Made by a program: the position numbers and the translations under genes. From Deltaproteobacteria bacterium (GTDB lineage: Bacteria; Myxococcota_A; UBA9160; SZUA-336), in the NCBI GenBank assembly GCA_029261895.1, contig JAJDAK010000054.1, positions 1 through 39,620 of the forward strand: a stretch of DNA of 39,620 nt, given 5' to 3'. Shown here piece after piece: positions 32,893 to 39,620 of the stretch. Position 1 is the stretch's first letter. Every line of letters starts with the position of its first letter. The notes under the pieces are model-generated. The model did no database searches and was not told the origin of the DNA. It saw only the letters and a list, made by a program, of their open reading frames with translations.

Positions 32893-34074
32893 ATGACTCC
32901 TGTGATGTCCGATCAACCCGTGATTTATCTCGACGCCCAGTCCACAACACCCTGCGACCCGCGGGTTGTGGAGGTGATGGCGCCGTTTGCCTCCGAAAAC
33001 TTCGGCAATCCCGCCAGCCGTACCCATGCCTACGGTTGGGAGGCAGATCGCGCTGTGGAGGCGGCGCGCACTCAGATCGCGCGCGGAATCGGCGCCGATC
33101 CCAGGGAGATCGTGTTTACTTCGGGTGCGACCGAGGCCAACAATCTCGCCATCTTCGGTTTGTTTCGAGCGTCTTCCGGTGCTCGCCGCGATTGGGTGAC
33201 GTGTCGGATTGAGCACCGCTCCGTGTTGGATCCCGTGGGAGCATTGGCGAAAGAGGGTGCAAACGTCAGATCTGTCGGTGTCGATCGAAACGGCCGTATT
33301 GATCTGGACGCGCTTCGCGATGCGATCACGGATCAAACGCTCGGTGTTTCCGTGATGCATGTCAACAATGAGATTGGAGTGATCCAGCCCATTCAAGAGA
33401 TTGCCGCGCTCGCGAAACGCCACGGTGCGATTTTCCACAGCGATGCTGCGCAGTCGGTCGGAAAGCTTCCGCTCGGCGTCAACGAACTTGGGGTGGATCT
33501 ACTCTCGATCTCTGCGCATAAGCTCTACGGTCCGAAAGGAATTGGCGCGCTCTACGTGCGCCGCAAGCAGCCGCCGATTTCGCTGCGGCCACTCATTCTC
33601 GGTGGCGGACATGAACGCGGCCTGCGCTCGGGGACATTAGCGACGCCACTCTGTGTTGGTTTCGGTCATGCGGTGGAGCTAGCGATTTCCGAGCAAGATA
33701 TCGACACGGCACGCATCTCCAATCTGAGTCAGCGCTTACTGGCGCAGTTGCTTGCCAAACTGCCGGATGTCGAACTCAACGGCGCGCGTGAGGGACGCCT
33801 GCCGGGAAACCTGAATCTGAGTTTTCTCGGCGTAGAAGCGGAGGCGTTGCTGCTTAGCTTGCCTGAAGTCGCATTGAGCACGGGTGCAGCTTGTACATCG
33901 GCGAAGCGTGAGTCCTCGCATGTCTTGCGCGCGCTCGGTCTGAACGATGCACGAACCCAGAGCGCCGTCCGGTTTGGCATTGGGCGCTTCACTACCGAGA
34001 CCGAGATCGATGTTGTGACCGAGCGCGTGATCGTAGAAGTAGAGCGCATGCGTGCACGTCATGGGCGCCGATGA
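32893..34074 (+). CDS. Cysteine desulfurase (IscS/NifS family)
   Basis: 393 aa PLP enzyme that removes sulfur from cysteine for Fe-S clusters and other thio-cofactors. PLP contacts: SGATEANN (77-84), His109 in EHRS, Asp184 in HSDAAQS, and the Schiff-base lysine Lys210 in SAHKLYGPKG. The sulfur-accepting cysteine is Cys334 in STGAACTS, on a short loop as in IscS-like class I enzymes. The start among 32893 and 32905 is uncertain, because no good Shine-Dalgarno is seen; a TTG at 32866 is less likely. Its stop overlaps the following IscU-like gene by 4 bases, so the two should work together. No iscR, hscA/B or fdx nearby. Confidence 0.93.
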   Translation: MTPVMSDQPVIYLDAQSTTPCDPRVVEVMAPFASENFGNPASRTHAYGWEADRAVEAARTQIARGIGADPREIVFTSGATEANNLAIFGLFRASSGARRDWVTCRIEHRSVLDPVGALAKEGANVRSVGVDRNGRIDLDALRDAITDQTLGVSVMHVNNEIGVIQPIQEIAALAKRHGAIFHSDAAQSVGKLPLGVNELGVDLLSISAHKLYGPKGIGALYVRRKQPPISLRPLILGGGHERGLRSGTLATPLCVGFGHAVELAISEQDIDTARISNLSQRLLAQLLAKLPDVELNGAREGRLPGNLNLSFLGVEAEALLLSLPEVALSTGAACTSAKRESSHVLRALGLNDARTQSAVRFGIGRFTTETEIDVVTERVIVEVERMRARHGRR

Positions 34075-34463
34075 GTGCCGCTCGCTACAGCGACGCCGTG
34101 CTTGAGCACCTGCGGAATCCCCGAAATCTGGGATCCATCGAAAACGCCCCCGATGTTTGGATTGGCGAAGCTGGCGCTGCGGCGGGCGGGCGGCTCATCC
34201 GCCTCCACCTACGCGTGGGTGCGGATCAGCGCATCGCCGAGGCGCGTTTTAAAGCGTTTGGCTGCCCCGCAACCATCGCCGCGGCGAGCTATCTCACCGA
34301 GCAGCTTCTCGGCCGCTCGATCGATGAGGCGCGGACACTGGCGCCGGAGCCAATCGTGGTAGCACTTGCGCTCAGTGAGGAGCTCGCGTCTTCGGCCGAT
34401 GCCGCGGTGCAGGCGCTTCGTGCGGCGCTTGCCTCACAATCGCCACTTACTCCTGGCGTTTGA
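34071..34463 (+). CDS. IscU/NifU-N-like protein lacking two scaffold cysteines
   Basis: 130 aa with an IscU-type fold: YSDAVLEHLRNPRNLGSI at the N terminus matches the family, as do EARFKAFGCPATIAAASYLTE and GRSIDEA. Only one cysteine remains (Cys65, in FGC). The first scaffold cysteine and its following aspartate (APACGD in E. coli IscU) are replaced by GAAAGG (35-40), and the third (HCS) is replaced within ALALSEELASS (98-108). A cluster could not be held in the normal way. It is translationally coupled to the cysteine desulfurase, so it may accept persulfide, regulate, or be decaying. Length is normal. Confidence 0.85.
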   Translation: MSAARYSDAVLEHLRNPRNLGSIENAPDVWIGEAGAAAGGRLIRLHLRVGADQRIAEARFKAFGCPATIAAASYLTEQLLGRSIDEARTLAPEPIVVALALSEELASSADAAVQALRAALASQSPLTPGV

Positions 34464-34509
34464 TGTTATGCTCCCGGCCCCCGGGGGAAGAATTTGATCA
34501 GGAGGAAGT

Positions 34510-35118
34510 ATGGCGGCGGAGCCGAAGAGTAAGAATATCGTTTGGAGTGAAGGACATGTGACGCGCGATGAGCGTCGCACACTGTTGGGCCATCGGTCCG
34601 CCACCGTATGGTTTACGGGTCTTTCAGGTTCAGGGAAGTCCACGATCGCGACTGCGGTTGAGCAGGCGTTGATCAAGCAGGGCAAGGTCTCGTACGTGCT
34701 CGATGGCGATAACGTACGCATGGGATTGAATTCCAACCTCGGCTTTTCGCCGGACGATCGCACGGAGAACATCCGTCGGATCGGTGAAGTCTCGAAGCTC
34801 TTCAACGATGCGGGTGTGATCGTCTTGACAGCGTTTATCTCTCCTTATCGTGAGGATCGCGACAAGGTCCGTGACGCAATTCCTGATGGTGAGTTCGTTG
34901 AAGTCCTCGTCGACTGTCCGCTCGAAGAATGCGAGAAGCGTGACGTGAAGGGGCTGTATAAGAAAGCCCGGGCAGGTGAGATTCCAGAATTCACTGGTAT
35001 TTCAGCGCCGTACGAGGCGCCGGAAAAGCCTGAGCTCGTGATCAAGAGCGCTGAATACGAGCTTGCGGCCTGTGTGCAGCAGGTGATGGACGATCTGAAA
35101 CAGCGCGGCGTGATCTAG
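34510..35118 (+). CDS. cysC: Adenylylsulfate (APS) kinase CysC
   Basis: 202 aa kinase that converts APS to PAPS, the sulfate donor for assimilation or sulfation. P-loop GLSGSGKST (37-45), DGDNVR (65-70), the phospho-acceptor serine in FISPYR (Ser111) and the lid KGLYKKARAGEIPEFTGI are all intact. The length is that of the stand-alone enzyme. CAGGAGGAAGT precedes the ATG. No ATP sulfurylase (cysD/N or sat) is in the window. It stands 46 bases after the IscU-like gene, so the sulfur theme is shared, but co-transcription is not certain. Confidence 0.96.
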   Translation: MAAEPKSKNIVWSEGHVTRDERRTLLGHRSATVWFTGLSGSGKSTIATAVEQALIKQGKVSYVLDGDNVRMGLNSNLGFSPDDRTENIRRIGEVSKLFNDAGVIVLTAFISPYREDRDKVRDAIPDGEFVEVLVDCPLEECEKRDVKGLYKKARAGEIPEFTGISAPYEAPEKPELVIKSAEYELAACVQQVMDDLKQRGVI

Positions 35119-35125
35119 CGAAGAC

Positions 35126-35509
35126 TTACGGAATCAACGCGTAGGTGACGTAGACCCCGAGGGCATGCTTTTCGGATTTTACGATCTTCGCTTCCTCGCC
35201 GTAGGAAATCACCAGGTCGGTGGGAGATTTCCAGCGTACCTGGAGTCGTGCGTCTTGGGTCTGGCGCTCGGCGATAAAGAGGTTTGGTTCAGCGTCGGGT
35301 AGCGCATCGGCAACGGGTACGACGGAAACTTCAATGGAGTATTCGTCCGCTGTGCCGCAGCTTTGCTTTGCGATCATCGCTTTTACCAACTTATCGGGTG
35401 ATGGAATTTCTGTGAGTACTTCACGTGTGCATTCGGAAACGGGCGGCGCGCAGGCGGCAATCAGTAGCACGCAGGCTGCAAGGGCTTTGTACACGAGCGG
35501 TCCTTTCAT
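35126..35509 (-). CDS. Small predicted lipoprotein of unknown function
   Basis: 127 aa with a lipoprotein signal (hydrophobic ALAACVLLIAAC, lipobox cysteine Cys20). The mature part is a small mixed domain with a likely disulfide (Cys27 and Cys51), and strands EYSIEVSVVPV, LQVRWKSPTDLVISYG and HALGVYVTYALIP. No family recognised. It follows the methyltransferase gene by 17 bases on the same strand and is convergent with cysC, 7 bases away. Confidence 0.7.
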   Translation of the reverse strand: MKGPLVYKALAACVLLIAACAPPVSECTREVLTEIPSPDKLVKAMIAKQSCGTADEYSIEVSVVPVADALPDAEPNLFIAERQTQDARLQVRWKSPTDLVISYGEEAKIVKSEKHALGVYVTYALIP

Positions 35510-35526
35510 GGAGCTTTACCCCAACG

Positions 35527-36219
35527 CTACAACACGATTGCAGATTGTGCTGCAACGCGAGCGACCATAACAGCAAACATGCTGTCCTCAAACACAGACT
35601 CCGCGCTCGCGAAGCCAGATTTTTCGAGCCAAGCGAGTTGATCTCTAACAGACGATGGCTTGTCCTCGCGCATGCGATCGGCTGCTGCGGCGAAATCAGC
35701 ATCGGTCGCGCCAGCTTCGCGCGCCAGCGTTCGCCAGCGTGTGTAGATCTCATCGTTCTGCTCCGGAGTCTCCCCGGCGATTTGGTCGCCGTTGATGAAG
35801 ACGCCACCCTTTGTGAGCGAGTTCTTGGCTTTGGAGAAGAGCGCTTGTTTCTGTTCGGCGTCCAGATGGTGAATCGAAAGCGCCGACACGATCGCATCGT
35901 ACTTGCCAAGATCTGCCTTGGCGTAGTCGGCTTCGATGTACTCGAAGCGATCCGAGTCGCCAAGTCGCTTGCGCGCCAGTGTGAGCATCTCAGCCGATAC
36001 ATCGATCAGTTGGATCTCAGCGTTCGGAAATGCTTCCGCGATAAAGAGCGTGAGCAATCCCGTGCCCGCGCCAAGGTCCGCGATGCGTAGTTTCGCATCG
36101 CGCTCAAAATCGAGGTGATCGAGGATCGCAGCGTAGAAAAGGTCAAAGCAGTAGACCAGCCGGCGCCGCGCAAGATCGTAGTCTCTGGCGTGGCGATCGA
36201 AGATCTCCTGGACGAGCAA
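35527..36219 (-). CDS. Class I SAM-dependent methyltransferase
   Basis: 230 aa. SAM motif I is ADLGAGTGLLTLFIAEAF (about 47-64), followed by IQLIDVSAEML with the ribose-binding Asp, EADYAKADL and VSALSIHHLD. The N-terminal FDRHARDYDLARRRLVYCFDLFY helix resembles CmoA and small-molecule methyltransferases of the Methyltransf_25 type. Substrate unknown. It starts with TTG, one base after the stop codon of the giant repeat protein (TAG-C-TTG), so translation probably depends on ribosomes finishing that gene. An alternative internal start would cut the helix preceding motif I. Confidence 0.82.
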   Translation of the reverse strand: MLVQEIFDRHARDYDLARRRLVYCFDLFYAAILDHLDFERDAKLRIADLGAGTGLLTLFIAEAFPNAEIQLIDVSAEMLTLARKRLGDSDRFEYIEADYAKADLGKYDAIVSALSIHHLDAEQKQALFSKAKNSLTKGGVFINGDQIAGETPEQNDEIYTRWRTLAREAGATDADFAAAADRMREDKPSSVRDQLAWLEKSGFASAESVFEDSMFAVMVARVAAQSAIVL

Positions 36220-36220
36220 G

Positions 36221-39200
36221 CTAGAGCGTACCGCGAACCACGTGACCGAAGTCGGTCTCGCTCACGCGTTGCGGCTTCGCACGATGGAGGATCAGCCGGC
36301 GCAAGCGATCGACCTCGCCATCTGCCAGCGGCAATTCTTCGAGAGAATCAAGGAAGTCCGCGAGTGCCTCGAGATGATTGCTGAGATCCACACCCGCGGG
36401 CGCGGTATCGAGGGAATTGCGAAACGCCTTGGGTGAGAAGGGGAGGTTCTCCGGTGTCGCGAGATATAGGTCGATCGCACGCTCCAAGTCATCACTCAAT
36501 TCGTCATGGGTCTCAAATAGGTCGTGGTAAGTCTCCGCGAGTGCGGTCGCAGTGTCGGTCTGCAAACGCGCGTCGTCGGTCCTATTACAAAACAACTCGC
36601 CGCCGCAGTTGAAGAACGCCAAGACCTCATCCGAGCGAAGTGGGCGCCCTGCGGCGACCGCAGGTAGTCCCGCTGCGATGGTTGGATTTACTGGCACAAC
36701 GCCGGGTGCAACTGGGACGTTTTCGAGTGCAGCGTTTGAACCCAGAACAATGGGATTGGCCTCATTCGTAGCCGCCGGGCCGCCGGTGATCAGAACGGGG
36801 AAGCCCGCGATCTCAGCCCCGGTAATGTCGTCCGGGCCATTCCGCGTTGAAAACACCTGTCCGCTACCGCTTGGGCTGACGGAGAAATCGATCTCATCTG
36901 CGAAGTAATTCGCCCGCCGTCCCTCTGCGAGCGGTAAGCCGGCGGTTCCGCCTGAATCCGCAGGTGTGCCGACAAGTTCGATCGCATCTGCGTCTACTTC
37001 AAGCGTCCCGTCCGCGAAGATATCGCCGAGTCGCGCGGTCTCACCTTCAATGTTGACGTTTCCGTTGACCACGAGTTTCGCAGCGGGGTCAAAGTTCACA
37101 TCGCCTCGTGCCGACGCGATCAAGAGGTCTCCACCGTCCTTAAACATCGTGGCGCCGTCTGGGCGGGTCGAGATTCCGGCGGTTTGAAGACCAATGTCAT
37201 CGAGCGCACGAATCTCCGAGCTGAATTCGATCGTGTCACCGATCAATTCCATATCGCCATCAGTAATCTTTTCCGCATCGGTCAGCTTCAGCGCGCCCGT
37301 GGCTGAAATCGTCTGGGTTCCGCCGTCGGTGCCATTTAATGTGGTGGGTCCAGAGAGTGTGACGTCGGCGCCACTGATGATGTCGCCCCCGACGGTTGTA
37401 GAACCACTTACCGCGATGTCATCACCCGCGGTGACGTCACCCGCAGCTAAATCGCCATCGACAGAAATGGCCTCCATCGCAATCAAGTCCCCGCCGACGG
37501 TCGTGTCAGATCCTGAGAACAGATTTCCAACATCTGCATCTCCAGAAACATCGACGCGGCCAGTAGCCGTGAGTGATCCTGACAGGTCCACTGTTTCCGC
37601 TATCACATCTCTGCCTGCGCTCGCATCGCCGTCGCCTAAGTGCTCGACGTTGATGTCCCTGCCAGCGGTGGTGCCACTGGCTGTGATACTTCCGCGGATA
37701 TCGTTAGCTGCAGATACGTCGTCGGCGTCAAGTCCATCCACATCGATATCGTGACCCGCGTTTACGGATCCGCTGCCATCAGTCCCGCGTGCCGTGATAT
37801 CGGATCCGAGTACATCGTTCCCCGCATCAATGATCAATGTGTTCAACGACTCTGCGACGACGAGGTCGTTATCAGCTTCGACGAGGAGGTCAACGTCCGC
37901 GTTCGCGACGCGAATATCGTTGCCAGCCGACAGCGTCCCAGCACTCACGGTAGTGGCAACGATATCGTTATCCGCTTGATAGAACGCACCCACTGGACCG
38001 CGTCCCAATGTTTCCGCAATGATGTCGTTGCCCGCAGTGGCGGCATCAGCGCTCAAATTAGTGACCCGGATATCACCGCCTGCCATCAGCACACCGGCGG
38101 TACCGTCATCAGCGATAATGTCTGTGCCGGCCGTCGCAAACTCAATATCGAAGCTGGTCACATCGATATTTCGGCCCACGAATACGCTGTCGGCAACCAC
38201 GGAACTGGCGACGATATCGTTGCCCACATTGACGAACCCAAATCCGTCATCGGTTTCGGAAACGATCGTGTCCGCAATGATGTCGTTCCCTGCACTGATC
38301 GACTCGGCGACTAGATCCGGGACGATGATATCGACGGCCGCGTCGATGCTGGTCGCGGTGACGTCCTCGGAAATCAAGCTGCCACCTGTTGTGACGGAAT
38401 CAGCATCGATGATGGGCACGGTCAGGTCCGCACCGGATTCCACCGAGCCGGTTCCAGCTTCATTCCGTGCGACGACTCGATCGGCGATGATCTCATTGCC
38501 CGCGGTAATTTCAGCGACCTCGAGTTCGTCTGCGATGATGTCGTTGCCCGCGCTGATGGACTGCGTATCGACCGGGGCGTTTTCGAGGCGTACGTCGTTG
38601 CCTGCGTCAATCGATCCGCCGCTGAAAATTCCTTCAACGATCACGTCTTCACCGGCTTCGAGCTCCCCGCCGAACGTGGCGTTCCCGAGAACTTCCACGG
38701 AATCTCCGGCAATCAGGTCATTGTCGATGACGATGTCTCCATCTACGAAAACCTCGGTGCCGATTTCGGCGCTTCCGGCCTCGAGCGAACCAAAGACTTC
38801 GAGATTCTCATCCCCGACGATCGAGCCATCGACGTCGAGGCTCCCGTCCACAGAGATGGTATCCGTCGCTACGACATTACCTGCGGTCGCGTCGCCGAAG
38901 ACTTCGAACGTGCCGTCGGCATTGATTTCGCCCGCGATCGCGGAATCGCCATTGAGCTCAATGCTCCCGCCCGTCAGGCTACCCGCTTGAATATCATCGA
39001 GCACGAGGTCTGCGGTGGTTGCAATCGCGCCCGTTACATTGATCACGCCACCGACGTCGAAACTATCGTCGGATGAGACGTTGTCGGCGGTTAAGTCGCC
39101 GCCAATATCTAGATCCAACGAAGTAATGTCACTGGCGGTCGCATCGCCGCCGACCGTGACGCCGTCCACTACGGTGACCTCACGTTCGACGTTGAGGTCG

Positions 39201-39620
39201 CCGCCCACTTCGAGCTCACCCAGGCCATTCACACTTCGTGCGCTGAGGTCTTGCCCGATGAGGATGTCGCTGTCAGCATCGACAGAACCCACAACGTTTA
39301 CGCCGCCCCCTACATCGATCAGATCATCCGATGCGAGGCTGTCGGCGATCAAGAGGTCGGTGTCATCACCCAGATTGCTGATCTCAGCTGCGGAGACGCG
39401 ACCCGCGCTTTCGAGGCGACCCGTGAAATCAAGTGTTTCACCCGCGCGAACCGAAGCCGCATTGACATCCCCCGTTGTGAAGATGCTTGTATCGGATTGC
39501 AGCTCTCCGCCGACCATGACCTGGCCGTCCTCGCTGTCGATATCGATATCGCCATCCGAAGTGAGGTCGCCCGTAAAGTTCACGATGCCTAGGACATCGG
39601 TGCCATCGCCGGAATGCACG
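36221..39620 (-). CDS. Giant beta-solenoid repeat protein, 3' part (5' end outside the window)
   Basis: At least 1132 codons without a stop, open through the right edge. The first part (about 39,620-38,620) has short units such as GGDLTADN, VDGSLDVDGSI and GGELEAGEDVIV. The middle (about 38,620-37,560) has about 20 units of 15-22 residues centred on AGNDIIA-type cores. Then come less regular strands and, from about 36,620, a helical C-terminal domain with FFNCGGELFCN and ALADFLDSLEELPLADGE. It is acidic and almost cysteine-free apart from that pair. The pattern is that of secreted filamentous-haemagglutinin-like beta-helices. Neither signal peptide nor secretion domain is in view, so surface location is inferred. 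Confidence 0.85.
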   Translation of the reverse strand, partial: VHSGDGTDVLGIVNFTGDLTSDGDIDIDSEDGQVMVGGELQSDTSIFTTGDVNAASVRAGETLDFTGRLESAGRVSAAEISNLGDDTDLLIADSLASDDLIDVGGGVNVVGSVDADSDILIGQDLSARSVNGLGELEVGGDLNVEREVTVVDGVTVGGDATASDITSLDLDIGGDLTADNVSSDDSFDVGGVINVTGAIATTADLVLDDIQAGSLTGGSIELNGDSAIAGEINADGTFEVFGDATAGNVVATDTISVDGSLDVDGSIVGDENLEVFGSLEAGSAEIGTEVFVDGDIVIDNDLIAGDSVEVLGNATFGGELEAGEDVIVEGIFSGGSIDAGNDVRLENAPVDTQSISAGNDIIADELEVAEITAGNEIIADRVVARNEAGTGSVESGADLTVPIIDADSVTTGGSLISEDVTATSIDAAVDIIVPDLVAESISAGNDIIADTIVSETDDGFGFVNVGNDIVASSVVADSVFVGRNIDVTSFDIEFATAGTDIIADDGTAGVLMAGGDIRVTNLSADAATAGNDIIAETLGRGPVGAFYQADNDIVATTVSAGTLSAGNDIRVANADVDLLVEADNDLVVAESLNTLIIDAGNDVLGSDITARGTDGSGSVNAGHDIDVDGLDADDVSAANDIRGSITASGTTAGRDINVEHLGDGDASAGRDVIAETVDLSGSLTATGRVDVSGDADVGNLFSGSDTTVGGDLIAMEAISVDGDLAAGDVTAGDDIAVSGSTTVGGDIISGADVTLSGPTTLNGTDGGTQTISATGALKLTDAEKITDGDMELIGDTIEFSSEIRALDDIGLQTAGISTRPDGATMFKDGGDLLIASARGDVNFDPAAKLVVNGNVNIEGETARLGDIFADGTLEVDADAIELVGTPADSGGTAGLPLAEGRRANYFADEIDFSVSPSGSGQVFSTRNGPDDITGAEIAGFPVLITGGPAATNEANPIVLGSNAALENVPVAPGVVPVNPTIAAGLPAVAAGRPLRSDEVLAFFNCGGELFCNRTDDARLQTDTATALAETYHDLFETHDELSDDLERAIDLYLATPENLPFSPKAFRNSLDTAPAGVDLSNHLEALADFLDSLEELPLADGEVDRLRRLILHRAKPQRVSETDFGHVVRGTL
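37560..38620 (-). repeat. Array of about 20 degenerate AGNDI protein repeats
   Basis: Successive units read like ISAGNDIIADELEVAE, ISAGNDIIADTIVSET, ATAGNDIIAETL, LSAGNDIRVANADV and VSAANDIRGS, mostly 16-17 residues with occasional 20-22-residue units carrying a GTG/GFG/GSG loop. In DNA this shows as a recurring plus-strand GATATCGTTGCC/GATGTCGTTGCC core. Spacing is irregular, so these are coding repeats rather than satellite DNA. Confidence 0.8.

Noticed and set aside
32739..33212. 157-codon plus-strand frame overlapping the cysteine desulfurase start
   Set aside because: Its second half is an out-of-frame reading of the desulfurase and the first half is intergenic; no frameshift is needed because the desulfurase frame is intact.
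37560..38620. CRISPR-like or satellite repeat, from recurring GATATCGTTGCC
   Set aside because: Spacing is irregular, copies vary at codon third positions, and the minus-strand frame is continuous, so this is a protein repeat.
37194..38990. Plus-strand frames of 186 to 323 codons opposite the solenoid gene
   Set aside because: Regular codon repeats keep the opposite strand open; these Ser/Pro-rich translations have no starts with ribosome-binding sites and no domains.

Overview
The window is chromosomal DNA from a Gram-negative, aerobic-type bacterium of moderately high G+C (about 60% by eye). Pointers are a complete System I cytochrome c maturation (ccm) cluster, PlsB, FtsEX-EnvC-CtpA, lipoprotein signal peptides, a PEP-CTERM-like sorting signal and an F420 side-chain cluster (cofD-cofC-cofE). 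CcmE carries the CXXXY haem-binding variant known from Desulfovibrio and archaea. My inference is a deltaproteobacterium-like lineage (Myxococcota, Binatota or a relative). The species cannot be read from this sequence. I found no tRNA, rRNA, CRISPR array, insertion sequence or phage gene.

Layout. 1-2254 (minus): ffh followed by a class I glutamine amidotransferase-like hydrolase whose last codons are tandemly duplicated. 2346-7085 (plus): a mini biotinyl carrier, a short-chain dehydrogenase, plsB and hisG. 7146-8081: an A+T-richer orphan methyltransferase that looks acquired. 8186-8683 (minus): a small zinc-ribbon protein. 8684-9180: about 500 bases without a convincing gene, holding a good minus-strand promoter and a folded-RNA candidate with 6S-like architecture. 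9181-14802 (minus): ccmE-ccmF-(secreted accessory protein)-ccmA-ccmB-ccmC-ccmD, including a 42-codon ccmD. 14938-15552: engB, ending tail-to-tail with the F420 operon 18378-15549 (DUF4124-cofD-cofC-cofE).

18513-22963 holds an aminoglycoside-phosphotransferase-fold kinase, a transglutaminase-like lipoprotein, a propeller/OMF-like hybrid protein, a lamin-tail PEP-CTERM protein and a small conserved-looking protein. 22998-27067 is ftsE-ftsX-envC-ctpA, the peptidoglycan-splitting module for cell division. 27094-31943 is xseA-xseB-ispA-dxs-tlyA, a tightly overlapped operon joining exonuclease VII with isoprenoid precursor synthesis and an rRNA methylase. 31917-32681 (minus) is a LolA-like secreted protein whose ribosome-binding site lies inside a long hairpin. 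32893-35118 carries a cysteine desulfurase, an IscU-like protein that has lost two of three scaffold cysteines, and cysC. 35126-39620 (minus) carries a lipoprotein, a methyltransferase and the 3' part of a giant beta-solenoid protein that runs off the right edge.

Most genes are housekeeping. The more unusual items are the CXXXY CcmE with a non-standard accessory gene in place of ccmH/ccmI, the cysteine-poor IscU, the RBS-sequestering hairpin, the 6S-like RNA candidate, the propeller/OMF hybrid next to the PEP-CTERM protein, and the giant repeat protein.
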